DNA of 64,000 nt from Alisma plantago-aquatica. Taxonomy: Eukaryota > Streptophyta > Magnoliopsida > Alismatales > Alismataceae. The position numbers and the translations under genes were made by a program. Numbering within the stretch: the stretch's first letter is position 1; every line of letters starts with the position of its first letter. The DNA lies in NCBI GenBank assembly GCA_963693085.1, contig OY856412.1, forward strand, positions 1,058,178,244 through 1,058,242,243. The letters run 5' to 3'. Below the pieces are notes generated by a model that saw only the letters and a list, made by a program, of their open reading frames with translations, was not told the origin of the DNA and did no database searches. Positions 1 to 12,339 of the stretch are shown in pieces.

Positions 1-993
1 TCATCCTCCTCCCTTCTCCTATCTTACAATGCGGCGACGCCGTGACAGTTCCTCGTTGGAGCAAGCCCAATGTAGCGAGGGAGAGAGAGTTAGAACTCAG
101 GGGGAAACCGTTTGTGGTCGCGATGGTGTGAGGGATTGAGGGGTCCCCTTTATATAGTCTATGGGGGGTCCCTGTTAGGGTTCCCAAAACTTGTCACAAC
201 CCGACTCCCATCCCAATTGGACGTTTCGCAAAGTTAGGGTAAAACCCCAATAAACCAGGGTCGGGAAGCTTCCTTTCTTCCTCCCGAACTCAATGGGACT
301 CTTCCCATGAGTGCTCATGCAACAGATTGGGCAGAATCAAGGGGAGAAGTTTCCCCTATCACGGCTGAAGTCCTCATCCCACTGGGACTTGGACGATGGA
401 CAATGCCCATTGGATCTGAATCCAAGGGTCCTCGCTACAGGCGTTAGATCAAAAGGAAAGAAATTTCCTATTATTCCGAATTATATTCCAAACTCAATGA
501 TAAGTTGGAAAAACCATAACTCCCAATCCGTAATTCCTTTTTAACTCAAATTTTAAGGGAAGGTTTGTCTTGTCATTATCTAGCTTTGTACGAAATTGGG
601 AAGCAAATTGCAATGGATGAGAAGGCTTCCTTCTCTCCCAAGTTATTCATTAATTTATTCAAAATTAATTATTATTTCCTTTCCCTTTGCCATTATCTTG
701 TTATTTTGGGTCCCTTGGACCTCAATAAATCTCAAAGACATGGATTCCCAAATTGGGGAATATCTTTTTGCCTTCATCTCCTTTTAATTGTCAATTACTC
801 ATATTTCTCTTTTATAAATCAATTCCTTTTCCTTTTTAATTCTCTTTTCTTTTCAATTGGGCTCAATGGCTAACAAAGCCCACCATCAATCAATCAAGGC
901 CATTACATACAAAATCCATTGCAAATCAAATAAAAAGATTTCATTTATTCATTAAAAGAGAATTACATTTTTCAAGAAGTTGAGGTTATAACA
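1..993 (-). repeat. Element A 3' LTR (partial, window starts inside it)
   Basis: Bases 1-993 match the segment from about 8081 to 9076 nearly base for base, ending in the same GGTTATAACA terminus. On the element's strand this is the LTR start TGTTATAACC, directly preceded by a purine tract at 994-1004. The remaining 1.8 kb of this LTR lies left of the window. Confidence 0.95.
149..156 (-). promoter_or_regulatory. TATA box of element A (3' LTR copy)
   Basis: TATATAAA on the minus strand, in a GC-rich context and conserved in the other LTR at 8230-8237. Position inside the LTR and conservation suggest it is the element's core promoter. Confidence 0.6.
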
Positions 994-1004
994 TCCTCCC
1001 CTCC
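994..1004 (-). other. Polypurine tract of element A
   Basis: Minus strand reads GGAGGGGAGGA immediately before the LTR start TGTTATAACC. This is the expected position and composition of the plus-strand primer of an LTR retrotransposon. Confidence 0.88.
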
Positions 1005-1036
1005 ATATAGAAATTTTTCCCTCAAAATTCAAACAA

Positions 1037-4000
1037 TCAAACAAACAATTCAGGGTATGTTTTCTCCATGTCTGCCTTTAGCTCCCATGTGGCTTCATCC
1101 TCTCCATGATTCTTCCAAAGAACCTTTACCATCTCTATATTCTTGCATCTGAGCTCTTTCACCTTGGTATCTAGAATCCGCAAAGGTCACTCAGGATAAG
1201 TCAGCTTCCCTTGAAGCTCAATAGGTTCAATGCTCAACACATGGCTTGGATCTTGCACATATCACTTCAGGTTGGACACACAAAACACATCATGCATCAT
1301 GCTATCCTAAGGGGGTAACACCAAACGGTATGTAGCTTCACCAATCCATTCGAACACCTCAAACAGACCCACATATAAGGGACTCAACTTTCCTCGATTC
1401 TTAGCTATAGCTCGGAGCGGTCGAATTTTCAAAAACACATGCTCTCCCACAGTGAAATGCACATCAGTCCGCTTTGCATCAGCATACGACTCTGTCGATC
1501 CTGGGCTCTCTTCAGCCTTTGCTTGATCAAAGACACTTTATCAGCATACACTTGGATCTCATCTGACCTCAATAGGGTCCTCTCACCCACATCATCCCAG
1601 TGAAGTGGTGACCGACATGGTCTTCCATATAAAGCTTCATACGGAGGCATCCCGATACTGGCTTGGTAGCTGTTGTTGTAGGAGAACTCTGCTAATGGTA
1701 AGTATTGCTCCCATGAGCCACCCCAATCGAGCAAACAAGCTCTCAACAGATCTTCTAGCGTATGGATTGTCCTTTCTGACTGACCATCCGTTTGGGGGTG
1801 ATAAGCGGTACTAAACTTTAACGTGGTACCAAGTTCCTCTTGAACTTGCTTCCACAACTTGGAAGTGAACTTTGGGTCTCTATCTGAAATGATCGATCCT
1901 GGTACACCATGCAATCATACTATCTCTCTAATATACAGCTCAGCTAGGTCTGTCACCTTAGCAGTGGTCTTCAAGGCAAGGAAGTGTGCAGACTTGGTAA
2001 GATGATCTACCACGACCCATATCGCATCATGACCCTTCTTGGTTTGGGGTAGCCCCACCACAAAATCCATGGTGATCTGCTCCCATTTCCACTATGGAAT
2101 CTCTATCGACTGTAAAATCCCGTTGGGTCGTTGGTGTTTAGCCTTCACCATCTGGCACGTAAGACAACTGGCCACCCATGACACAATGTCTTTCTTCATT
2201 CTTGGCCACCAGAAAAACTGCTATAGGTCCTTGAACATCTTAGTAGTTCTTGGGTGCACTGTGTACTTGGATCCATGAGCCTCTTGCAAGATACGTTCCT
2301 TTATTGATTAATCCATTAGAACCCATATGCAATTCTCAAACCTGATTCCTCCGTCTACTCCCACAGATAAACGAGTTTGTGGCTTCATCATCAAACCTTT
2401 CATATTGTCTAGTTCTTCACTGGTCAAATGTGCTGCTATGATCTCACTCATCAACTCAGATTGAATCTGGATATTAGCCAACCGAACTCGGTCATCTAAC
2501 AGTTGTGGAGTCCATTCTACAAGTTCCTCCAAACACTTCCACTGACTAGATAGAACATCCGCACACTTAAGCTATTTCTGACTCAAAGCATCAGCCACGA
2601 AATTTGCCTTACCAGGATGGTAGGTGATGGTGAAGTCATAATCCTTCATGTACTCCATCCATCGTTGTTGTCATAGGTTCATGTCTCTCTGTGTCAGCAG
2701 GTATTTTAAACTCTTATGGTCGGTGAAGATCTCGAAGGTGGCACCGTACAGGTAATGCCTCCATATCTTCAAAGCATGAATGATAGAAGCTAACTCCAAG
2801 TCGTTTGTCAGGTAATTCACCTCATTCGGCTTAAGCTGCTTGGAAGCATATGCCAGCACATGCCGATCTTGTTCCAACACACAACCAAGTCCCATCTTGG
2901 AAGCATTGGTGAAAATCATGAAACCCTCATTGCCATAAGGTAGAGTCAACACAGGTTCGGTGGTCAGTTTCTCCTTCAATTCTTGGAATAGAGCTTCACA
3001 TACGTCAGACCACACAAACTTCACATCCTTCCAGGTCAACATGGTTAGCGGTAAAGCAGTCTTGGAGAAATCCTTGATGAAGCGACAGTAGTGTCCGGCC
3101 AACCCCAAGAATCTGTGAATCTCAGAGGGGTTCTTTGGTGCCGGCCAGTCTCAAACTGCCAATACTTTGGATGGATCTACGATGATTGTTCCTCCTGAGA
3201 TGATGTGTCCAAGAAACATGACTCAGTCCAACCAAAACTCACATTTCGAGAACTTTCCGAAAAACTTATGATTTCTCAGGATATCAAGGACACTACCCAG
3301 GTGTTCACGGTGTTGGGCTAGGTCATCCGAATACACTAAGATTTCATCTATGAACACTATCAAAAAAGAGTCAAGGAAGGGCTGGAACACACTGTTCATG
3401 AGGTTCATGAAGACACTCGGTGCATTGGATAATCCAAACGGCATGACCATAAACTCATAGTGGCCATAGCGGGTTCTGAAAGCCGTTTTAGGTATATCCT
3501 CACTTCTCACTCTCACCTAATGGTACCCTTACCTCAAATCGATCTTGGAAAAGACTTGAGTTGATTTGAGTTGGTCAAACAGGTCATCTATTCTAGGTAA
3601 AGGATACTTGTTCTTAATGGTTGCCTGATTGATCATCCGATAATCAATACACATTCACAACGACCCATCCTTCTTTTTCACAAAGAGAACTAGTGATCCC
3701 CATGGTGATGTACTGGGTCGGATGAATCCTTTATCCAAAAACTCTTGCAACTAGGTTTTCAACTCAAGGAACTCTGCAGGGGCCATTCTATAAGGTGCCT
3801 TAGATATGGGGTTAGTCCCAGGAGCTAACTCAATCGAGAAGTCTACCTCCCTCTCGGGGGGAATCCCTGGTAGATCATCTGGAAACACATTTGTATACTC
3901 CCGAACCACCTCTATTTCCTCTAAGGATTGCCCCTTAACCTTGGGTGCGGTAACTATGGCTAGGTAGGCTCGACAACCCTTGGATAACATCCGTTTAGCT

Positions 4001-4370
4001 TTCAAAGTGGACACATAAAGGCTGGTTGTTGCATATTTCCTCCCTCGAATGGTGAAGTGTGGATAGCCGATTTTCCTAATGAGAATCCTCTTTTCTCTAC
4101 AGTCGATCTGGGCCCTGTAGGTGGAAAGCCAATCCATACTAATGATTACATCAAAATCATTCATATCGAGAAGGATGAAGTCAGTGGGAAGCTCATGGTT
4201 CAGATACTTTACTGGCAAGATAGGGTTTTCAAAAGAGAGGTATAAATATGACCACTCGGGGTTGTGACATCCAAAACATAACACAAATCCTTGATATCCA
4301 AACCAAGCATAGTTGCCAGATTTCTCAAAATAAAAGTATTAGTAGAACCAGAATCAAAGAGTGCTTTTAC
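1037..4370 (-). pseudogene. pol: Element A pol: protease, RT, RNase H, integrase, chromodomain-like tail (broken)
   Basis: Gypsy polyprotein remnant. The protease motif DSGST is coded at about 4341-4355 in one frame; the rest of the protease and RT is in a second frame, so a frameshift lies between about 4270 and 4205. RT (about 3750-3120) carries KKKDGS, CIDYR and MPFGLSNAP, but the catalytic FIDD box reads FIDE (E codon 3343-3345). RNase H (about 3000-2600) has NAS where family members have DAS (N codon 2905-2907). The integrase has the HHCC finger (EAHGSKYTVHP then CLTCQ), IISDRD and TDGQSERT. A one-base loss near 1490 shifts frame into a tail with VKVLWKNHGEDEATWE and a final stop at 1037-1039. 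At least ten in-frame stops (for example 3751-3753) interrupt it. It cannot make an active enzyme. Confidence 0.93.
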
Positions 4371-4456
4371 ATTTTGCCCCATGACTTCTAGAAAGCCTAC
4401 ATAGTTATTCCATATCAGAAAGCTATTACATGGTCTACTGAACTAAAAGAAAAACT

Positions 4457-5824
4457 CTATGGGTTATTACCCTCGATCAGCCAATTAGCATTTGCATGAG
4501 CTTCTGCATTGTCAATGGTGAACACTCTAGCTTGCCTTCTCTCTCCAGATGGAAGTGCTCTGGCTGGTGCTCCTACTGGAGGTGCTGCAGCTACAGGCAG
4601 TGCTGTCATGGGTTGTGACCCCAAAGGTCCCCTCGGGTTGGGATGAGGGCAGTTGGTGATGAAGTGTCCTTCTTGATGACATCTGAAGCACACCTTCTTC
4701 TCAAAGCAGTACTTCCCAGGATGTGTTTGTCCATAGGTGCGACACTGCTAGAGGCGACCACAGGGCTTACCTTTGTTCCCATGCTTGTTCTTGTTGTGGT
4801 TGCGTCCTTGTCCCTTCTTGTGTTCATTCCTCTGCCCTTGAGCTCCTTCAGTGAAACCCAAGAACCCTTTGGATTGGTTCTGTGCAGGAATCACCGTCCT
4901 TTCCATGTCCAAGGCGGTGTTGTAGGCTTGAGCGAAGGTCTTTGGCTTACTAGCCATCACATGGGGCTTGATGGTAGGGTGCAGACGTTCCACGAAGTGG
5001 TCCACCCTCCTCTCTTCATCCAACATGTGTCCAAAACGTTCCAGGAGGCGGAACCTACGACCAAATTCTGCAACTGAAGAGCTTCCTTGAGTCATGCTAG
5101 TGAAATCTCTTTCTTTCTCCTTCTTTGCTGAGACGGGGAGGAATCTGGCGGTGAAGATGGTGTTGAAGTCAGTCCACGCCATCAGTTCCTCACTTAGGTC
5201 TCTTCCCATGATATGGTTCTCCCACCATATCTTGGCTGCACCTTCTAAAAGGTGAGTAGCAAATAGAACCTTCTTATTCGGCTGCACCTTGAGCATACGT
5301 AACCCATTCTCGAATGCAAGAAGCCAAGCTTCGGCCTTGTCGACTACTTCAGACTTGTCTTCTCCCCAAAACTTCTTGACATTCAGCTTGACGAAGTCCA
5401 TGATGGTGGCTCCAAGTCAAGGACGAACTGGAAGTGGCTCACCATTCTCAGCCCTAGCTATGTCCCTAAGGGCCAGGGCACGAATAGCCTTAGTCAGTTG
5501 CTTTTGCTGTTCCATCCAAACTGCATCTGTTGTGTGAACCACCATGGATGGTTCTAGACCACTAGGCTGGTCCTCCTCCATTCAAGCTTCCTCTTCATGC
5601 ACCTGGTATTCCTCATATTCTGGTCCTTCCCCTTGCTCTCAGTTGATGTTGGGCATTGGTTTAGGGTTTGGGGCCTCATGCACAGCATCTTCAGGCCTCT
5701 TTCTCTTCTTAGAGGTCTCTCCACCATGGTTCTGCTTCCTCTTCTCAGAAGACCCATTCTCCTTATGGGGTGTTCCACCACCACTGATGGAAAAAGGGAT
5801 AGCCACGACTTTTTTACGAGCCAT
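4457..5824 (-). pseudogene. gag: Element A gag (broken by stops)
   Basis: Structural capsid/nucleocapsid gene of element A, one reading frame from an ATG at 5822-5824 (MARKKVV) to a stop at 4457-4459. The N-terminal about 60 residues are basic (KKRKRPED-type stretch). The retrotransposon gag domain starts near 5401 (MDFVKLN) and includes EGAAKIWW, then ARFLP and a SSSVAEFGRRFRLLERF segment. A CCHC knuckle CFRCHQEGHFITNC lies at 4649-4690. In-frame stops at 5639-5641, 5582-5584, 5417-5419 and 4748-4750 break it; all are TGA or TAG and could each come from a C-to-T change in CGA or CAG. The start was chosen because it opens the conserved basic N-terminus and lies about 450 nt after the primer site. 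Pol continues in other frames. Confidence 0.9.
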
Positions 5825-6272
5825 CTGTACAAGCACACAAAAGACTTTTAGTCTATACTTCAACCATTTATACTTATGTCGGTGCCATCTTAATTACATA
5901 TCTTTTATAAATTTGGTGGATGATCTCTTAGACCTTATCAACCTTAACCCATACCTTAAGAGAGTGAGGAAGAGAGGGAGAAACCCTAATCCTAAAAATC
6001 CTTAAGAGAATTTTGAGTTGAGGAGAGATGAACAAGATGAGAGAGTCCTAAAGGTATCTTATTTCGAGTCAAATCCTAGGACATCGGCCAGACAGTCACT
6101 CCATCCGGGAGTCCTCGTATTCTGACTAGCGGTGCGGAGGAAAATTTTGCCAGCCCCCAGAAGTGATCCTTTTCTAGACACCTCAGTCTTTCAGAAAATC
6201 CTCTAATAACTCCCTCGGTTCTATGGAATTTGTAAAATTTAATAATTATTAATGATTAGATGAAGAACCTAC
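5825..6272 (-). other. Element A untranslated leader between primer site and gag
   Basis: About 450 nt between the primer binding site and the gag ATG. No coding signal or repeat recognised. A leader of this size is usual for plant gypsy elements and would hold packaging signals, but none can be identified by eye. Confidence 0.6.
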
Positions 6273-6284
6273 GCTCTGATACCA
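6273..6284 (-). other. Primer binding site of element A (initiator Met-tRNA)
   Basis: Minus strand TGGTATCAGAGC, the standard complement of the plant initiator Met-tRNA 3' end, two bases inside the 5' LTR terminus. Confidence 0.93.
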
Positions 6285-6575
6285 ATTGTAACGACCCCAC
6301 CTCCAGGTAACCCCCAGTTAAGGGAGACCCAAAGGTCAGAGCCGTTAATTATTTAATAGGATCAAAGGTTCAACAAATAATCAATGATAATTATAAAATT
6401 CTACTTACTAAACTGAAATTTGGTAGAAAAATAAAACTTTGCTTACCTTTTTAAAACTTTGGAAATCTATCTAGCTACAACTTGAATTATTCTATCTAAT
6501 CCTCCTTGCACTTTATTTCTTAATTTCATGATGTGTCACTTTACTGTTTGTTCTTTCAGGATTACACCTAAAACA

Positions 6576-6594
6576 CCGACAAACAAAATGTCGG
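6576..6594 (-). promoter_or_regulatory. Conserved hairpin in element A LTR, about 290 nt from its 3' end
   Basis: CCGACA and TGTCGG arms (6 bp) around a 7-nt loop. Element D carries the same hairpin at the same distance from its LTR end (19058-19076). It may mark the transcript 3' end or R region; that role is inference. Confidence 0.5.
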
Positions 6595-8229
6595 TCAACA
6601 ATTGATGGAATGTGGAGGAACCCAAAATTTCACAAATAAGTCTAACAATTTAAATATTGCAATCAAGATATTTAGCAAGTCAATTTACATTTTCCATGTG
6701 GCATTCCCCACCACTTTTGCCCTAACCCTGGAATTACCCCCTTTAGGGTTTCTCTTTTGCCATTGACTTAAGGCCACATTCTCAATCCCGAGCTTGGTGC
6801 CTGGGAGTCACCTCTCATGGTGCTCCATGGTCATGCATCATAGACCACCTTCTCATTCCCGAGCTTGGTGTCTGGGGTCACCTCTCATGGTGCCCGTTGG
6901 TCTACCCTCCTGGGCCCGGCCTTTATGACATCTTCCATCAGGGTGGCATGTAGGTGCGAGAATACACATTTATATTAAATTGTAATAATCATAGTCACTT
7001 TATAATTGCAATATGAACATCCAAACTATTTAGTTGCACTCAATGCGATTAAACATTTGAGAATCCTTCGGAAAAATAAAGTGGTTATTCATAATTAACC
7101 ACATACCTGTTAAGCAGACTTGAATGCAGAAATAACCAATCAATCAGGAATTAAGCAAGCACACACATAATTATTCCTGAAAAAGGCATCCAATTTCTCT
7201 ATCATTAATCATGTCATCTTGATCCATTAATCCTAGTTGTTTCCTAGGTTATTTTCCCTTTTTAGGGTTTTGAACATAATTAGGGTTCCACTTCATCTTT
7301 ATTACTTTAAACCCTAATTTCACAAAATCACTTACAAACTCTAACTATTTCATTTTTCTTTTACAAAAGATTCTAAATTCATCTTTTAGCAACATGAAAC
7401 CCTAATTTCAGATTATAAGCACCTTTCTTTTCTTTTTCTCTAATTTAGGGTTTCTAAACATATTAATCAACATATTAGGTTAAAAACCCTAAACCTTGCA
7501 ATTCTATCATCAAAATAGGTTAAAAACCATCTTTAACATTAATCAAGTTAAACGTGCTCGAATTAACCTAACTGCAAGATTAAATATATCTTTTTATCAA
7601 CAATTAGAGTTTCTACCACAAATTAACACATTTTCTATCCAAAATAGGAACTTTTGCAAAAATATGCAGATTTAGGTGTCCAAACCATTTTTAATGTATT
7701 CCTTGTATTTTTCTGATCATATTTCATGTATAAAGTTTTTCCATTAGACATCCCTAGCAATTTCTATGAATTTCGCAAAGAAAAACCCTTTTCTTGATTA
7801 TCTGGTCAAAGAGAGAAATTACCGAATTCCCTCGATTGTCGGATCGATGCCCCACTGATCTACCGAGCGATATGACGCTCTATGTCAATTGGCTCTACTA
7901 GCTCGGTGGTGCGTGTGTCCAACTTCGGTAGACTGTCGGATGCTCCTCGGTCCACGATGGTCTTTTGATCAACGATCTGCGTCGATCGCTCCCACTCACG
8001 CGACTAAGAAGGCGCGTCGGTTCAGGGGCGTTGGATCCCGTGAGAGATCACCGTGGTCCTTGATCCCACAACTCTCATTCATCGTCCTCCTCCGTTCTCC
8101 TGTCTTACAACATGGTGGTGCCGCGACGGTTCCTCGTCGGAGCAAGCCCAATGTAGCAAGGGAGAGAGAGTTAGAACTCAGGGAGCAACCGTTCGTGGTC
8201 GCGATGGTGTGAGGGATCAAGGGGTCCCC

Positions 8230-8237
8230 TTTATATA
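8230..8237 (-). promoter_or_regulatory. TATA box of element A (5' LTR)
   Basis: TATATAAA on the minus strand, matching the copy at 149-156. This LTR would have driven the genomic transcript. Confidence 0.62.
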
Positions 8238-9076
8238 GGCTATGGGGGGGTCCCTGTTAGGGTTCCCAAACCTTGTCGCAGCCCGACTCCCAGCCCAATT
8301 GGGCGTTTCGTGAAGTTAGGGTAAAACCCCAATAAATCAGGGTCGAGAAGCTTCCTTTCTTCCTCCCAACCTCAATGGGACTCTTCCCATGAGTGCTCAT
8401 GCAACAGATTGGGCGAAATCAAGGGGAGAAGTTTCCCCTGTCATGGCTGAAGTCCTCATCCCACTGGGACTTGGATGATGTACAACACCCTTTGGATCTG
8501 AATCCAAGGGTCCTCGCTACAGGCGTTAGATCAAAAGGAAAGAAATTTCCTATTATTCCGAATTATATTCCAAATTCAATGATAACTTGGAAAAACCATA
8601 ACTTCCAATCCATAATTCCTTTTTAACTCAAATTTTAAGGTAAGGTTTGTATTGTCATTATCTATCTTTGTACAAAATTTGGGAAGCAAATTGCAATGGA
8701 TGAGAAGGCTTCCTTCTCTCCCAATTTATTCATTAATTTATTCAAAATTAATTGTTATTTCCTTTCCCTTTGCCATTATCTTGTTATTTTGGGTCCATTG
8801 GACCTCAAGAAATCTCAAAGGCACGGATTCCCATATTGGGGAATATCTTTTTGCCTTCATCTCCTTTTAATTATCAATTAATCATATTTCTCTTTTATTA
8901 ATCAATTCCTTTTCCTTTTTAATTGTCTTTTCTTTTCAATTGGGCTCAATGGACAACAAAGCCCACCATGAATCAATCAAGGCCATTACATACGAAATCC
9001 ATTACAAATCAAAGAAAAAGATTTTATTTATTAATTAAAAGAGAATTACATTTTTCAATAAATTGAGGTTATAACA

Positions 9077-11924
9077 ATGCACTTAGGTGGTCTAACCTAG
9101 CCTAGCCGCCTTTACATTAGTTTAGAACTGATGGAAGCGATCTAACCTTCCAATGATAGAACATCAATGGAAGTATGACTGGCTTTTTGTCATTTGAAAA
9201 TTGATGAGGCTATTTTGCCTCTTCATCAACTTTTAGTATGTTTGGTTTTCTTTGGTTGAATACTGGCAATGCGGTTTTGCCTTTCCATTGATAGACAACA
9301 GATGGAATATGCATCTTTGTGACCTTCAATGTTTCTGTCGATTGAGTACTAACAAAACAACTGGATAAATGGGTGGTGGAATTCCATCAGTGGAGTACGG
9401 ATGGAAAGTCTACATCATGGCTACTGATAGGTTTCTACTTGCACTTAGCAATGAGTGACCTAGCGGTGCATACTAATGGAAATTTGAGGTCTGTCTATCG
9501 ACGACGCAACTGACTGATGGGGGCTGGGGTACATCATTTGATCGATGATGTGATGGTTTGACTACTTTTGTCTCTCCCCTTGGGCTATACATACCTCCCT
9601 TAGCCCTCCTTCTCATCTCACTTGAGCCTTTAACCATCAATGTGTTGCTGTAGAGAGAGATGTGATTGGTTAATACCAGATGACATGATTTCTAGTTTCA
9701 TTAGTCCATGATTTTGGTATGACCTATCCATATTCTCTTCCCTAATGGTGTGAGGCAAGATAATTGGTGGCTTTTGAGTCTCACCGGGGTAAGTCAAACT
9801 TTAGTCCTACTTTTCCTAGTGATCCTTTATCTTCTTGTCCTTCTTTGGTGTTTTCTAGGCATTTTTTCTCTAGGGTTTTGATTGTAGAGTCTTACACTAT
9901 GCTTCTACCTCACTCTCTCTCCTATTTAGTTGTCTTCGGCCATTATTCAGAAATGTAGAGCATGGTTGAAGGAGAGGAACTCAAATCTTGGAGATTATGG
10001 CTTCAACATTGGAGTTTGTCATAAAGATGGGAGTTTCACAATACTATGTGTGCTCAAATGATTTCTACTTTAGCAATCGAGTGATATAACCTTTGACTTG
10101 TTTGTTACCTTCTTTGTGTTCATGTTGTAGACCTTGCTGTTACATACCCTTAAACTTTTAAAAGATGGCAATGTTGTGTACCTTAGGCCTTAATTAATGG
10201 GCTGTGTCTTCATGTTAGTGTTATGTATTGTGGGTACCCTTCTATTGCTTACAAGTGGATTATTTGTTGTTCTTTAGTAAGAAAGTAAGTTAACAGAAAG
10301 AGAAACTTAGGGTCTCTTCGCTAGTGTTGAAATAGGACATGCATGTTTAAAAGATGTCATCTTGTGAACTGTTTATGACTGTTGTATGTTCATAGTGCAT
10401 GTTTTAAGATATTTCCTTATTCTATGTTTTTGAAATACAGTAACCATCTCCTTTGTAGGAAAAGGGGAGATTTATATATATTCCCTCATGTTAAACCATG
10501 AGCGCATAAGGAGTAACAACTGAAGGTTTTTAAGAAACTTGTCTACCCTTGCTTTATCGAGAACTAATGTAGGTCAGATGCCTCAATGTCTACAGGGAAA
10601 AACATGTTTGCCTTGCTATGATAAGTTATGTCATGTTGTTAAAACATTTTATATCTTATAGAGATATTATTGCCTTATTATCTATTTATTTGTCAAAAGG
10701 TGTCTTTACTCTCGGATTGATGTAATCATATGATAAAAAATCTAATGAACAAACTAAATCCAAGCAATAGAGCCATGAGCTTGTGGACCCAATCCCTTGG
10801 GTTGTTAGGGGGGATGAGGAAAGGAATTAATCTTAGTAGCCCAGACCTATGAAAAAATGCTCGAGGACATATATTGGTGAATATATGGGGATGATTAGGA
10901 GCACATATCCTATCACCTTTATATGATTTTGGACATGTCAAATGGGCCTATTTTGGTGGATCCACTTTTAAGCGTATATCAATTGTGGCCTATCCTGAGT
11001 TCTTCCTACCTTTTGTGCCTTGCTTTGACATGAGGTTATGAGGAGAGATATAGGGAATCTGGATATTCCTAGATCTTGTGATGATTTCTATAATGTCTTA
11101 GTAGCATCTAGTTAGCTAGTGGTATGCCCCTAAACATACCTGGGCATCTAAAATACACAACACTTTTGTATTATAACTATTTATGTTTAATTGATGTTAA
11201 GTACACACGTTCCTTGCATGTATTAATATTTATTCGTCTCTAGTATATCCATGATATCAAATGCTCTTGTAGGTGCTTGATACCAAAAAATAAGGATAAG
11301 ATTGTGCCTTCAGGTATAAAAGTACTTTAGATGCTCAACCCTCCCTTTATTGTATTATCTTTTGTAGGAAATAAAAAATTTCAAGTGTTATATCATATCG
11401 CTAGGACTTGGGGTCTCATCGCAGTGGTTTTTCACACGTTTAAGTGAGCATCCAAACTATCATGGTAGTGGTAGAGAAGATCAATAAGGAGGGAGAAATC
11501 TTTAAGATGAAGAGGCTGATGATGTTTGTGTGAAGGGATTTAGGAGGCGGGTGACACTTGCATGACCTCCTTCACAGATAAAGCATATGGGGATAGAGTC
11601 ATATCCATCCATGCATTCTCACATCTAGGAAGGCATGTTTTTGGTGGTATTCTTTGTCATCTTTGGATTCTATTTTATGTGCATGGTCTCTAGATATAGG
11701 GCTATGAGTGTTATAATATTTTGTGTGTATTCTATATTAGCATCACATATGTAAAAATTTAAGTTGCCCTTATTTTGATGAGATATCATGGGTGTTCTGC
11801 TCAACATTTTTGTTGATTAAAGGCTTGTAGACTATGATTGTGATGTATCGACTTATATAACCTTTACGTTCTTCAATTTCAGGTTTTATTTTGAGTAATA
11901 TCACCCTTGTGGTGATGGGCATCA
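9077..11924 (+). repeat. Element B 5' LTR (left about 205 bp removed to beyond element A)
   Basis: Matches 56238-59111 throughout, for example GCACTTAGG near the left end, CCTTCTCAT at 9608, and the segment before CTAATGAAC near 10741 and 57891. The right end is set about 9 bases before a decayed primer site. The TATA region seen in the 3' LTR is degraded here. Confidence 0.82.
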
Positions 11925-11932
11925 TAAGATTT

Positions 11933-11944
11933 TGGTATCATACC
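11933..11944 (+). other. Decayed primer binding site of element B
   Basis: TGGTATCATACC, a mutated form of TGGTATCAGAGC, followed by CTAGGTTTG as in element C. It fixes the 5' LTR end to within a few bases. Confidence 0.65.
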
Positions 11945-12339
11945 CTAGGTTTGTTGAGTCTACATGGACATAAGATTAAGAGCTTCTGTCTTTTCTTATG
12001 AGTCCACCATATCTAAACATTGAGTATGGTTGTGCATATATGGTTGGACATCTTGAAGAACATGTTGATAGCAACTATGTTGGGCATGATGGTGATGAAA
12101 GGTGGCATAATTATGAGGAGAGGATACTCGACCCTACGCATCTTGAGATACCACAATTTGACCTAACAAAGATAGTTCACCCAGATTTTTAGTCTTTGTT
12201 CCGACATATATTAGTAAAACTTATAATTACAAAGATTTTCAAACATAAATGGAAGGTCGACATGTATGTCTACATTCACTCAATTTGTATACACTTACAG
12301 TCCAAGCATCCAAGAGTAGTGATCAAGTGTCGAGTTGTC
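11945..12339 (+). other. Element B leader and gag N-terminal region, unreadable
   Basis: Follows the primer site and precedes the first recognisable gag residues. It contains an open 64-codon frame (11998-12192) with no recognisable domain. By position it should hold the leader and the variable gag N-terminus. Confidence 0.5.

Larger units (their letters stand above)
1..9076 (-). mobile_element. Element A: degenerate Ty3/gypsy chromovirus-type LTR retrotransposon, reverse strand, cut by window edge
   Basis: A full-length but dead gypsy element read on the minus strand. Its 5' LTR is 6287-9076. The primer site, gag, protease, RT, RNase H, integrase and a chromodomain-like tail follow at falling coordinates, then a purine tract and the 3' LTR, of which only 1-993 is inside the window. 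The domain order PR-RT-RH-INT and the C-terminal tail are typical of plant Tekay/Del-like chromoviruses; that lineage call is inference from general resemblance. The LTRs differ at a few percent by eye. The element lies within the 5' LTR of element B: the base after its right end resumes B sequence that is uninterrupted at about 56238 in B's other LTR. The left target duplicate is outside the window. It shares LTR motifs with element D, so the two are related families. Confidence 0.93.
6287..9076 (-). repeat. Element A 5' LTR (2790 bp)
   Basis: Complete LTR with terminal TG/CA: plus strand starts TGTAACGACCCC and ends GGTTATAACA. Its last 1 kb is duplicated at 1-993. It contains the TATA box 8230-8237, a conserved hairpin at 6576-6594, and GC-rich repeated phrases around 6780-6950 resembling those of element D's LTR in opposite orientation. 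An antisense 77-codon open frame (8393-8626) is present in both LTRs, but only because the LTRs are copies. Confidence 0.94.

Noticed and set aside
311..544. Conserved small protein gene (same frame at 8393-8626)
   Set aside because: Both copies lie in the two LTRs of element A, so their similarity follows from LTR duplication; the frame is antisense to the element and shows no domain.
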